Origin: Bacteroides sp. 224
GTDB taxonomy: Bacteria > Bacteroidota > Bacteroidia > Bacteroidales > Bacteroidaceae
Assembly: GCF_010500995.1 (NCBI RefSeq)
Contig: NZ_QVMK01000035.1
Location: forward strand, 1 to 33,264
Reading direction: 5' to 3'
Length of the DNA: 33,264 bases
A program made the position numbers and the translations under genes. Position 1 is the stretch's first letter. The number at the start of each line of letters is the position of its first letter. The notes under the pieces are model-generated. The model worked only from the letters and a program-made list of their open reading frames with translations, was not told where the DNA came from and did no database searches. Shown here piece by piece: positions 9,219 through 17,086 of this stretch.

Positions 9219-9681
9219 TGGGTAACATTCATTTACTGCCCACTTAAAATAAGGTTCAGTCCTTCAATACTTCGTAAGACTTCCTGCGGTACATTTTTTT
9301 TTTCATGGGCAGGCTTGTGTCCGTATTTACTATGACTTCTGCTGACTTCTCACGACAAACTTTACTCCGTGCTTCCGAAAAAAAAAAAACGTCCGCACGT
9401 CCGTGAGACCTCCCGTGGTAAGATTAATGACCTTCATCCCATATATCCGCATCATTTACTCCGCAGTGTCCGGGTAGCTTTGGGGCTTTGTTTTGTATGG
9501 CAAACTCGTCCACACTGCATAAGCCTTATATGATGTTCGTGTTCCTCAGACCGGGATTTTGCCGCAAGCTTCCTTCAGATTCCACCTCACGATGGACACC
9601 CTTGCCTTTGGCTAACGGTTGGTCGCTACCTACCCCCGTAGTGGACTTACACCACCAAGTTAATAATCATGCACGGCACAC

Positions 9682-10018
9682 CACGGAAAGCTATACGGCC
9701 GCCAAAGGCGGCATTACAGCTTTGACCCATGCGCTTGCAGTCAGTTTGTCTGGCACAGCACGCGTTAATTCCATTGCACCGGGATGGATAGAAACAGGTA
9801 CACATCAAGAGACAGCATTTGTTCCTTCAAATGAAAGTGATTACCTGCAACATCCCTCCCAACGAGTGGGCGCCCCTGACGACATAGCCTGTGCGGTCGC
9901 TTTCCTGTGTGATGAACGGAACTCATTCATCAATGGTGAGAATATTACCATTGACGGGGGCATGAGCAAGCTGATGGTTTACCACAATGATTGCGGATGG
10001 GAATACAAGGCCCGATAA
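9682..10018 (+). pseudogene. 3' part of the interrupted short-chain dehydrogenase/reductase gene
   Basis: Completes the SDR started at 5403. The first base finishes codon 146 (AAC, Asn). It then reads TESYTAAKGG, placing the catalytic Tyr150 and Lys154 thirteen residues after Ser137 as expected. RVNSIAPGWIET (nucleotide/substrate loop) and the C-terminal DGG motif follow (NITIDGGMSK). Stop at 10016-10018. On its own it has no sensible start, so the enzyme is inactive in this arrangement. The exact junction shows the gene was intact before the intron landed. Confidence 0.9.
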
Positions 10019-10377
10019 TCCATAACAATCAAAAATAATAGTTGAAGAGAAAGGCAGATGATAAAGCTCCGTTGCGTAGTAGAACATTCCTATCAGAATC
10101 AAGATAACGAGTATTCGACAATGAAAGTTAATGTAAAATCCTATTACTTTCGTGAGTGACTTACTGGAAATTCCGGTGAGTAGTGCCCTAGTGTGGTGAT
10201 AGTAACTACTTATAACCACAAACATGAATAATGTTTATTCCGGTATGCGCCACCATTCCTTTTTTCCTGACTTTGTCGCTTCCTAATCTCTAATTTAGTC
10301 CCCTGAATATCAACAATTGGTTTTGTTTGCATACCCTATTTTTGAGTACGCAATCCAAAAAATGCTATATTTATGCC
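10019..10377. other. Intergenic stretch after the SDR gene
   Basis: No gene I can support: the frames overlapping this stretch (for example on the minus strand from 10225) are shadows. The right part leads into the decayed transposase and probably held the end of that insertion sequence, but I cannot define an inverted repeat. Confidence 0.35.
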
Positions 10378-10800
10378 ATGTTTGCAAAGAAGAAGAATAG
10401 ATTAGGAAGTACTAGCGTTGTAGCTGCCTCTATAAAGGACATTTCACCGTAGGGGTTAGTTCCGATGAAACTGCAATAACCCAGTTTGTAGAGCAAAGTC
10501 ACCATTGGATTCGCAAACAAGAGGAACTTTCTCACCCCAAATTATACCTGTTTAAAGAAGAATCCATGCAAAAGCATAACGAATAGTTTGCTATCGAACA
10601 GGCTTTACATTCAACGGAACATATCTTATATTGAACTATGTTTTGACCAGATTGGCTTTAATGCTATCCAAGAGCAAATTAGTACTCTCCCGTTTATCTT
10701 ATCCTGCCAGTAAGGCCGCTACAGTGGAATATCTAAAGAACCATTTCAATGAAAACATTAATTCATCAAGGATTTATCGACCTTTTTCTATTTTTGTAGA
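10378..10800 (+). pseudogene. Decayed IS transposase, N-terminal remnant
   Basis: Starts MFAKKKNRLGSTSV, the opening typical of IS1634/IS4-type transposases in Bacteroidales. It continues in shifting frames through QFVEQSHHWIRKQEEL and then, in the frame entered near 10660, LVLSRLSYPASKAATVEYLK and SRIYR. Stops and frameshifts break it (for example the TAG soon after IKDISP, near 10452), and the catalytic part is absent. The fragment runs into the following P-loop gene, so the long open frame from 10631 is a chance fusion. Family placement is from memory of the sequence pattern. Confidence 0.6.
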
Positions 10801-10825
10801 AACATTAACTAAAATCAAATATAAC

Positions 10826-11224
10826 ATGAAAGTACATTTAATTGAAGGACCAGAAAATGCAGGAAAATCATCATTAATCTATGCCCAATATCGTAGAATT
10901 ATGAACACAAATCAGTACAAGCTTGTAGAAAACCACTCTCCACAATCTTTAGACGATTTCATATATTTAATTCAGCACACAGAAACTGAAAAATGTATCC
11001 TGTTTAATTCTGCTACAGACACTTTCCCTTGCATACACAGAATGGAACAATTTTATAACACTTTTAAAAGAGTGTATAACATAGTCACAGTTGTATCATC
11101 AAACAGGGATATAAACAGCCATGCGGGTAAACATAAACGGGTTCGTAATTTTGCAAACAATATAATTACATACTCTTCTGATTTAATCATAACAGATCTC
11201 ACTAAACTTCACAATAATATATAA
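10826..11224 (+). CDS. Small P-loop NTPase-like protein (132 aa)
   Basis: I start this gene at the ATG at 10826 (MKVHLIEGPENAGKSSL), because the longer frame upstream is transposase debris. A Walker A motif GPENAGKSS lies at residues 8-16, right after a beta strand, as in small P-loop NTPases. VTVVSSNRDIN at about 93-103 could hold the second strand. There is no clear Walker B aspartate pair and no membrane segment. The product is shorter than most nucleotide kinases. Function unknown; it may be a cargo gene or a truncated ATPase. Confidence 0.6.
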   Translation: MKVHLIEGPENAGKSSLIYAQYRRIMNTNQYKLVENHSPQSLDDFIYLIQHTETEKCILFNSATDTFPCIHRMEQFYNTFKRVYNIVTVVSSNRDINSHAGKHKRVRNFANNIITYSSDLIITDLTKLHNNI

Positions 11225-11367
11225 CCGACTTACCTCACAATAATACCTCTTGCCACTCTCCTTTTCTGCACGTCTTTAATATATGCTCAACTATTTCCTA
11301 TTGTACTTTTCTATGATATTTTTACATTAAAACACAAAATGAATAGATTTATGTAAAAAAATACATT

Positions 11368-11375
11368 TACCTTTG
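11368..11375 (+). promoter_or_regulatory. Promoter -7 box before the 5S cassette
   Basis: TACCTTTG matches TAnnTTTG. Transcription from about 11382 would cover the 40-aa ORF, the 5S rRNA and the 30-aa ORF, up to the terminator at 11940. Confidence 0.5.
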
Positions 11376-11467
11376 CAGAAGCAATACAGCAAACTCTGGT
11401 CTCATAAAAATAAGAGCATTATAAGTGCTGATTTCAGTAAGCACGCTCAGAAAAATAATTATTGAAG

Positions 11468-11590
11468 ATGGCTAGATGTAAATGTTTGCAGAAAGAAAAA
11501 CCGATTTCTGTTCGCGACTATGAAAGATTTCGTAAAGGAATTATAGAGTTTGTAAGAACTCATTGTAGAAAACGACCAAAAAGAAGTTAA
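11468..11590 (+). CDS. Tiny basic protein (40 aa)
   Basis: Reads MARCKCLQKEK through FVRTHCRKRPKRS and stops at 11590. It is very basic (many Lys/Arg), with three Cys and no membrane segment, so nucleic-acid binding is possible. A good TAnnTTTG promoter lies 93 bp upstream and the 5S rRNA starts 46 bp downstream. I do not recognise the family; coding potential rests on the promoter, clean ATG and position. Confidence 0.4.
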   Translation: MARCKCLQKEKPISVRDYERFRKGIIEFVRTHCRKRPKRS

Positions 11591-11635
11591 CTTTCGACTA
11601 GGAAGGCTATTTAGAATAGTTTTCCTAGAATGAAG

Positions 11636-11750
<115 letters not shown>

Positions 11751-11840
11751 TATCTAGATCCTATTATTATTAAAGATTAAGAGGGATCAAAAACCTCGAA
11801 AACATCAAGATCATTCTAATTAATAATCAAAAAATTAAGA

Positions 11841-11933
11841 ATGATGATTAAATTATTTTTTGATATTATCATGGGGTATTTAGTAGGGAAACTTATTGAT
11901 TACCTTTGTGATAGACACTTTAATAAAAAATAG
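11841..11933 (+). CDS. Tiny membrane peptide (30 aa)
   Basis: Reads MMIKLFFDIIMGYLVGKLID, then ends in the basic tail DRHFNKK. It is one hydrophobic or amphipathic helix of about 20 residues with a charged end, resembling small membrane peptides or type I toxin-like peptides. It stops 7 bp before a strong terminator and follows the 5S rRNA by about 90 bp. Identity and function unknown. Confidence 0.45.
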   Translation: MMIKLFFDIIMGYLVGKLIDYLCDRHFNKK

Positions 11934-11939
11934 ATCTTA

Positions 11940-11966
11940 GTCCCGGTTTTAGCCGGGACTTTTTTA
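11940..11966 (+). terminator. Rho-independent terminator
   Basis: GTCCCGG (11940-11946) and CCGGGAC (11953-11959) form a perfect 7-bp GC-rich stem with a 6-nt loop, followed by a T run from 11960. It closes the 5S cassette. Confidence 0.85.
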
Positions 11967-12044
11967 GTATATCTATACAAGACAAGTGTTACGACATTTA
12001 TACCAAGCAGACAGTACAGCAACATGGAGTATATATTCATGGTT

Positions 12045-12350
12045 TTAATCGATAGTTTCAATTAAAAAACTTACCGGACGGAATCCGTCATTACACAAAA
12101 TCATAGCCGAATATGGGTTCTTCATCCATCCGTTATAGAAATTACCTCCCCCATGTGCCAATGTCATCACATACGGCATCATACTCTGCCATGCACTTTC
12201 GCACATGCCTTCTGGTTTCTGATTATCCACCGAAATGAAAATTTCCCCTTCCTGCATGTCGCAGGCATGCTCCATCGGATTCTCATACATAGCCGACAAG
12301 TCACCATGGTGAATTTTACGGATTACTGTTATCTTGACTCTCTTCATCAT
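12045..12350 (-). CDS. TIGR04076-family protein (101 aa)
   Basis: Matches the general pattern of the TIGR04076 family of small proteins: start KRVKITVIRK, a middle EGEIFISVDNQKPEGMCESA, then ALAHGG-like YVMTLAHGGGNFYNGW and the C-terminal CNDGFRPVSFLIE. Cysteines at about residues 30, 50 and 86 could bind metal. The biochemical role of the family is not established as far as I know. The gene starts 2 bp after the stop of the recombinase-like gene, so the two form an operon. Confidence 0.75.
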   Translation of the reverse strand: MMKRVKITVIRKIHHGDLSAMYENPMEHACDMQEGEIFISVDNQKPEGMCESAWQSMMPYVMTLAHGGGNFYNGWMKNPYSAMILCNDGFRPVSFLIETID

Positions 12351-12352
12351 TT

Positions 12353-12988
12353 TTATTCCCCTTGAGATTCTTCACTATTCTTTCTTGGCCCAAATGATCC
12401 CTTCGTGTGTCCTCGGTTTAGAACCACACCAGCCTCATTCAATACCCTAAAAACAGAACTACGGCTTTTGAACCCACTCGTTTTCCAGATGTCATCAATC
12501 GTATGCCCACTCTTATACATATTTACTATAAATTTAGTTCTCTCTGCTTTACTGTGTGCAGTAGAAGTAAGAACCTTGATTTTGCTCTTCAACTTGCGTA
12601 TATGATTAGTAGCTTTTCGATTGGCATTCACTTCTTCGGGCAATAAAGCAATGGTAAACAATACATCTGACGTTTTGGTTTCAGGAAACAATTCATTGCC
12701 GGAATCAATTTTGTCATGAATGGAGATAATCCGAATGACTTTTATGCGGCAGAACTCTAGAAAGAAAGCCAGTTGCCGGGTACCTTGTAATACATTACTC
12801 AGTTTCGGAACGATCAATTCATCGCCTTTATGCAGGTTTTCCAACACTTTATTCCATAGTGGACGTAGCTTCTCTTGTTCCGGTTGCTCTTCGATAACCT
12901 CACAACAACCGTATCCCTTCATCCATTCAATATCGGTTTCAGCATCATCATAGTGGGCGAAACGCATCAAATAACCAACTTTTGCCAT
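12353..12988 (-). CDS. Serine-recombinase-like protein without the catalytic serine; likely DNA-binding regulator
   Basis: The 211-aa protein has the resolvase/invertase layout. The N-terminal fold starts VGYLMRFAHYDD, where active enzymes have R-x-S; here R9-F-A11, so the nucleophilic serine is missing. LRPLWNKVLENLHKGDELIVPKLSNV (41-66) matches the core, but the usual D-R and R-S of the LDRLxRS segment are replaced by SNVLQG. D-K-I-D-S lies near 92. A helix-turn-helix follows at about 158-185 (SGHTIDDIWKTSGFKSRSSV). Strand exchange is therefore unlikely, while specific DNA binding is plausible. A related catalytically dead group seems common in Bacteroidales (from memory). An AGTATGATT box lies just upstream of this gene. 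Confidence 0.75.
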   Translation of the reverse strand: MAKVGYLMRFAHYDDAETDIEWMKGYGCCEVIEEQPEQEKLRPLWNKVLENLHKGDELIVPKLSNVLQGTRQLAFFLEFCRIKVIRIISIHDKIDSGNELFPETKTSDVLFTIALLPEEVNANRKATNHIRKLKSKIKVLTSTAHSKAERTKFIVNMYKSGHTIDDIWKTSGFKSRSSVFRVLNEAGVVLNRGHTKGSFGPRKNSEESQGE

Positions 12989-13044
12989 AACTTACTCTTT
13001 AGGTATGAAATTCGTGAGTAAAATTATACTATTTATAATAGAAT

Positions 13045-13060
13045 AAATCATACTTGAACC
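13045..13060 (-). promoter_or_regulatory. AGTATGATT box upstream of the recombinase-like gene
   Basis: The minus strand reads GGTTCAAGTATGATTT, ending about 57 bp before the ATG at 12988. The same AGTATGATT core occurs before three other operons in the window. A degraded second copy (AGTATAATTT) is at 13021-13030 on the minus strand. Confidence 0.5.
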
Positions 13061-13282
13061 AAAAACATACATACTTTATATTTTTTTGCCTTATACTATT
13101 ATTCGGCAGATGCAAATGCTATCTATGCCTTTGTCTGAACACCCTGACATATCCTGATATGAAAAAGTTCGAACGGCCGAAATCGTACGTTTAGTATCCT
13201 GTTTTCCAATAATCACATGTTTTCTACATTTTGTTTTTACTACTATTTATTATCTACTAATTAGCTTATAATCAGTTATGCA

Positions 13283-13366
13283 AATCATACTATGAGTATG
13301 ATTATATAAGAATAATTAAATCAATTGATAGATAAAATTTCTCTGAAATTTTATACTATACATTTG
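13283..13366 (+). promoter_or_regulatory. Promoter of the lipoprotein operon with two inverted repeats
   Basis: The -7 box TACATTTG is at 13359-13366, 26 bp before the ATG. A perfect 9-bp inverted repeat AATCATACT-ATG-AGTATGATT is at 13283-13303, about 56 bp upstream of the -7 box. A second perfect 9-bp repeat TAAAATTTC-TCT-GAAATTTTA is at 13333-13353, where RNA polymerase would sit. The first looks like the element-wide box and the second like a local repressor site. Confidence 0.6.
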
Positions 13367-13392
13367 CAGATAAATTTTTAATCAAAGACAAT

Positions 13393-14532
13393 ATGGAGCG
13401 ATTTTTATTGAAAAGAAGCCTGCATAAATGGCAGATGAAATATGCACAACACAAAGAATGTACCGTGCCATTTTTTATTAAATGGAGAAATAATCATACT
13501 TGTTTTCTATTTATACTTATTTCTATACTATACCTATCAGGTTGCTCTTCAAAGGAGAATTATCTTTTTCAGGATTCCAATGAAGCCGTTCATGCTTATA
13601 ATGACTTATTACAGCAAATAAGGCTGCACGATGGGGCTTCAATAGACCTTATTATTGATTTGGTCTATGAATGGCGAACGTTAAGTGACTCTGTATCTGC
13701 CTGTATCAACCGGGATAGTATCGATAATAAAAATTATCATACCAAATCGGCTTATAGCATAATCGGCGACTCGATAATTTTTGAACTTGAACGCTTGATT
13801 GACAGCAGCCCTCGAAATTTTAAGGACTATTATTGTATACTGAATAAATTATCGAGTCCGGAACTTCCTAAAGAGGTTAGAAATTTGGTCGCATCAGCTC
13901 ATCAGTTTTTCCATTCCATGGACTCCGTAACAATTCCTCAGACTGACAAGCGACATACAATACTACTTTATGAAAACACGCTGGATTCAGCATTATCTCG
14001 TAACATCCACTCAAAACAAGACATCCTACATTTCCTGAAATCCGAAGATATTGCTTTCAGATTATTCCTTAGTCACTTGTCATCTTGGGGAGATATGTCT
14101 CTCGATCATATCAAAGTGAAGACACAGGCGCAGATAAAAAGCATTTTTGAGTCAATGACCAGAAGCCAGGAGATAATGAGCAAATCAGAGATCGTAATAC
14201 TGATGACCATGCGAAATAACCGTCGGTTGCTCCAGAATGCCACAACCTGTGTGACCGATGTGCACATATTGGACTTCAAAGATAGCAATCAGGCGACAGC
14301 GTACTTGTGGATGCTTCTCCAACCTTGGCTGTCAATAGACGGATTCTGCTATACACTACTATCTCAAGAAGAAAAGATATCACTTGAAAAACTGGCTGCT
14401 GAAATGCCGCAAGCTTTTAGGCAGTTGGAATCCGGACATTTCCCCATTGACTTAAACGAGCTTCCGCCACTTTTAATAAAAGCCTATATTGATAATTTAT
14501 ACACCACATCTATATGCAACAAGAACTTATAG
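13393..14532 (+). CDS. Unknown lipoprotein (379 aa), first gene of a four-gene operon
   Basis: A basic N-terminus of about 35 residues is followed by a hydrophobic stretch and a lipobox ILYLSGC with the lipidated Cys at 51. Such a long leader is unusual; a start at Met15 (MKYAQH) would be more normal. The mature protein is about 330 residues, mostly helical-looking, with no recognised domain, and would be anchored in the membrane facing the periplasm or surface. Its stop overlaps the next gene by 19 bp, indicating coupling. The gene lies between the regulator pair and the mobilisation genes, so a role in transfer or cell-surface change is possible but not shown. Confidence 0.7.
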   Translation: MERFLLKRSLHKWQMKYAQHKECTVPFFIKWRNNHTCFLFILISILYLSGCSSKENYLFQDSNEAVHAYNDLLQQIRLHDGASIDLIIDLVYEWRTLSDSVSACINRDSIDNKNYHTKSAYSIIGDSIIFELERLIDSSPRNFKDYYCILNKLSSPELPKEVRNLVASAHQFFHSMDSVTIPQTDKRHTILLYENTLDSALSRNIHSKQDILHFLKSEDIAFRLFLSHLSSWGDMSLDHIKVKTQAQIKSIFESMTRSQEIMSKSEIVILMTMRNNRRLLQNATTCVTDVHILDFKDSNQATAYLWMLLQPWLSIDGFCYTLLSQEEKISLEKLAAEMPQAFRQLESGHFPIDLNELPPLLIKAYIDNLYTTSICNKNL

Positions 14533-14960
14533 AACGTTTCATTATGTTGGCTTCTTTGGAAATGCCTGATCTTATTGTCTCAACTCTTTTCCAAGGAGCG
14601 GAACTATCCGATGAAAGCATATTACTGACATTCTCTTTACCAAAGAAGTATTCATTGGAAGAATTGATTGACGAGTTGGAGGATCAAATGGAATTAATCC
14701 TTTTATACCATCACATCCCCTCAGAAGATACCATCTTTGGGCATCGTTGCTGTGCATACTCTAACCCACATTTTGGACACATGTACAAAATGAATGCTAT
14801 CGCAGATGAACGTTGTAGGTGTGACACTATCTATGTTACCTTGTATTCGTCCTTGGAAGTCATGGGTATTGAGTTGCGTAATGAACTAATAGAAACAGGC
14901 AAACATGGACGGTTTATTTATAACCGCAAAATTGATGAGTTGCTACGGGATTTTATCTGA
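14514..14960 (+). CDS. Unknown protein (148 aa), second gene of the operon
   Basis: Starts MQQELIERF inside the end of the lipoprotein gene. Acidic and without signal or membrane segment. It contains a His/Cys-containing stretch (HRCCAYSNPHFGHMY, about 81-95, and ERCRCDT at about 102-108) that could bind metal. I do not recognise a family. Cytoplasmic location is inferred from the lack of a signal. Confidence 0.65.
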   Translation: MQQELIERFIMLASLEMPDLIVSTLFQGAELSDESILLTFSLPKKYSLEELIDELEDQMELILLYHHIPSEDTIFGHRCCAYSNPHFGHMYKMNAIADERCRCDTIYVTLYSSLEVMGIELRNELIETGKHGRFIYNRKIDELLRDFI

Positions 14961-14970
14961 TATATTTGAG

Positions 14971-15321
14971 ATGAATACGGAGTTATACCATCAATTGGTC
15001 ACTCTTATCCATACCACTTACACATGGGTGGATATCATGGACATTAACGGAGAAGAAATTTTCAGTTTTCATACCGGTGGGAGTTTTTATCCTGTTCACA
15101 GCAGGGTTTTGTGTCTGGTCGCCAAATGGTCAAACTACAATTATCCGAAAGGCCAATGCTGGCGTATTCCTGAGTTTGAACTGGATAATGCCATCCGTGT
15201 GTTAAGCCAAAACCCATCGTTCAGAAAACGTTGCCGGAACAAACAACTTCTCTATACGGATGCAGAAGCAATCATAAAACAAGCCTCTTTTGGGCATATT
15301 ATTTTAGAATTAGAGCCATAA
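14971..15321 (+). CDS. Unknown protein (116 aa), third gene of the operon
   Basis: I choose MNTELYHQLV at 14971, 10 bp after the previous stop, over an upstream in-frame ATG at 14905 that would overlap the previous gene by 56 bp. Hydrophilic, no signal. Contains WVDIMDINGEEIFSFHTGG (about residues 15-33), which looks like a compact beta-rich start. No family recognised. The next gene begins 4 bp later. Confidence 0.65.
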   Translation: MNTELYHQLVTLIHTTYTWVDIMDINGEEIFSFHTGGSFYPVHSRVLCLVAKWSNYNYPKGQCWRIPEFELDNAIRVLSQNPSFRKRCRNKQLLYTDAEAIIKQASFGHIILELEP

Positions 15322-15325
15322 TAAA

Positions 15326-15829
15326 ATGATTACAAATAGTATACATATCCTATTCCCTGTATTGTTACTTCTGATTTTTCTATTTTGTTATAAATCAGGT
15401 GGAAAGAGAATCACTAAATTCTATGTACACATGACCTGTCGCCATTGTTGGCGCAGGTTTTATACGCTAATGTTGTTACTGATCTTATTGCTATTCCATT
15501 TCAACTATGTCAATATAGCTCAAAGTGTATATGATCTGGCTCCCTCATCCGTTGCCTTTATTTTTCTGTTCTCACATCGTTTTACTGAGCGTATCATCTA
15601 TTACCTCCAGAACAGAAAGACGCTTTTCATCAGTGCCATCATTGCCATGCTCTGTGTATTTATTCCATTCTTGTTTTCGACAGTCGTTACAATTGAAGTT
15701 CTTTTATTCGGAGCGATATTTTACCCTTCACGAAAAATACTTGAGAAGATTTCATCTCCTGATTATCACAAGGAAATAATGGAGCGACCAAGAGATATAC
15801 GATACTCCTATTACAGTTGGAATGACTGA
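15326..15829 (+). CDS. Unknown inner-membrane protein (167 aa), fourth gene of the operon
   Basis: Four hydrophobic segments are visible, at about residues 5-22, 43-62, 70-88 and 100-128 (the last possibly two helices), with a charged C-terminal tail (ISSPDYHKEIMERPRDIRYS). A cysteine/histidine cluster (YVHMTCRHCWRRF, about 32-44) follows the first segment. The protein is probably an inner-membrane partner of the operon's lipoprotein. No family recognised. The 200 bp that follow contain no gene I can see. Confidence 0.65.
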   Translation: MITNSIHILFPVLLLLIFLFCYKSGGKRITKFYVHMTCRHCWRRFYTLMLLLILLLFHFNYVNIAQSVYDLAPSSVAFIFLFSHRFTERIIYYLQNRKTLFISAIIAMLCVFIPFLFSTVVTIEVLLFGAIFYPSRKILEKISSPDYHKEIMERPRDIRYSYYSWND

Positions 15830-16027
15830 TAATTAGATTTCTTTTTTGGATGGTAATCGACTGTCATATGAAATACTCAAACTTTATCAATGAAAATAAT
15901 TGTCCAAAAAACTTCTTTTCGCGATATACAGGTCCGAAGAAGACAACCATAGCAGTTTATTGTCAGTCACCATTCCTTCCAATACCACATTTAGAATCAT
16001 TGCATTATCATTAAAATATATAATCCC

Positions 16028-16831
16028 ATGAATGAAATTATTGCAAATTACCAGATAAAGGTAGACAAGTTCCTGCTTGAGTATCTCCGGCCAAGAAGCA
16101 AAGACCGGACATCAAAATTGGATGCTTTTTGTGAACTGATGAATATGGCAATGAGCAAAGACGCCCCATCAGAGGAAACCCGGTTCGGAACCACCGTTTA
16201 TTTGCATCAAGGACAGTTCACAGTGACTGTCAGCGACCTTGCAAAAAAATGGAATTGGCATAGAGTTACAGTCAAGTCTTTTCTCGACAAGTTGGTTGCC
16301 CTGAATTATGTCGAGATGTTTTCACAGGGCAAATTCTTTGTAATAGCCATGCATTACAGCCAGCCGTCAGAACAAGAAAGAAACGAAGCTCTATTCACCA
16401 AAGACGAGCAGCGACTTGCCAGATGGCTAAGTGGATATATTAGTGTAGAAGAGATGCTCTCTTCCAGTGTCGATTTCTTCAAAGATACGGATGCTATTTT
16501 CAAACCTCAGGAGACAGACAGCAAAGCGGATGCCGGGGCACGGTTACACCGGTTCATCTCACATCTCATCCTGAACCACTCCAATCTTATTCCGGAACAG
16601 CCCGATGTGAATGCGGTACTCGCCACACTTTTTACCGAACATTGTCACCATGATTTCATTGAATTCTGGCGTCTGCTTTCTTTGGGTGGTTTTCTTTTTT
16701 CAAGTGGTCAAAGTCCTATACTTAAGTCGCATTTATCCGAGCTTTCAGATGAAGTCAAAAAGTTATCGGATATAATCTTTGCATACTACGGAGCGATACT
16801 CCGTTCTGCACCCATTGAAAATAAAAAATAA
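16028..16831 (+). CDS. Winged-helix-type DNA-binding protein upstream of the relaxase (267 aa)
   Basis: Residues about 55-95 (TVYLHQGQFTVTVSDLAKKW, then NWHRVTVKSFLDKLVAL) have the layout of a winged helix: a strand pair, the helix SDLAKKW, and a recognition helix HRVTVKSFLDKL. The remainder is helical, with no recognised motif. It precedes the oriT-like hairpins and the MobV relaxase gene by 255 bp. In Bacteroidales mobilisable elements such a protein could be a mobilisation accessory factor binding the transfer origin, or a replication initiator; I cannot decide. No signal peptide. Confidence 0.65.
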   Translation: MNEIIANYQIKVDKFLLEYLRPRSKDRTSKLDAFCELMNMAMSKDAPSEETRFGTTVYLHQGQFTVTVSDLAKKWNWHRVTVKSFLDKLVALNYVEMFSQGKFFVIAMHYSQPSEQERNEALFTKDEQRLARWLSGYISVEEMLSSSVDFFKDTDAIFKPQETDSKADAGARLHRFISHLILNHSNLIPEQPDVNAVLATLFTEHCHHDFIEFWRLLSLGGFLFSSGQSPILKSHLSELSDEVKKLSDIIFAYYGAILRSAPIENKK

Positions 16832-16929
16832 AAATCACCGCAAACTTACCTTCCTAACAAAAGGCAGGAAGCCCCGCTTTAACAAAATGCAGCCTCATGA
16901 AGCCATTACCCCTTCCATTCCGGCAGGAT

Positions 16930-17045
16930 ATTCACTTCGGAGGTCTTGACCTCTTGTAAAACACAAGGCTTGCCTGTTCAGGCACAGAATTTATTCTGTG
17001 GGTAGCCTAATACCCCATTTGCAAAATTGCAATGGGAAATAGGCT
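16930..17045. other. oriT: oriT-like cluster of hairpins before mobV
   Basis: Four perfect stems follow each other: GAGGTC-TT-GACCTC (16940-16953), CTTGT-N5-ACAAG (16953-16967), GCCTG-TT-CAGGC (16972-16983) and CACAGAAT-TT-ATTCTGTG (16983-17000). Then comes a nested hairpin at 17004-17045 with outer stem AGCCTA/TAGGCT and an inner stem CCCATTTGCAA/TTGCAATGGG. Placement 42-147 bp before the relaxase start is where MobV-type origins of transfer lie. The nick site itself is not identified. Confidence 0.6.
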
Positions 17046-17086
17046 CTAACGAGGCAGCAAGCTGTGGGGAAAAAACTTAAAAAAAT

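Larger units (their letters stand above)
5840..9681 (-). mobile_element. Outer group II intron (antisense in the SDR gene), itself interrupted
   Basis: On the minus strand the element begins GTGTGCC at 9681 (GUGYG consensus) and ends CTACTCGAT at 5840. Its reverse transcriptase is at 7815-9218. Domain V is at about 7775-7810, with two arms around GGAAC and a CGC-type triad. The J5/6 linker is cut at 7774/5894 by an inner intron. Domain VI is the long stem at 5852-5884 (AAAACAAAAGTAG / CTACTTTTGTTTT). Without the inner intron the element is about 1,963 nt. Boundaries are supported by exact restoration of the SDR frame. Since it is antisense to the SDR gene, the SDR mRNA cannot splice it out. 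Confidence 0.85.

Noticed and set aside
9378..9390. A poly-A/poly-T run pair near the outer intron's domain I as insertion-sequence ends
   Set aside because: No terminal inverted repeats or target duplication are visible; the stretch is within the intron's 5' structured part.
10631..10825. A longer N-terminus for the P-loop protein
   Set aside because: This part reads as transposase debris (SRLSYPASKAATVEYLK), not as part of a P-loop protein.
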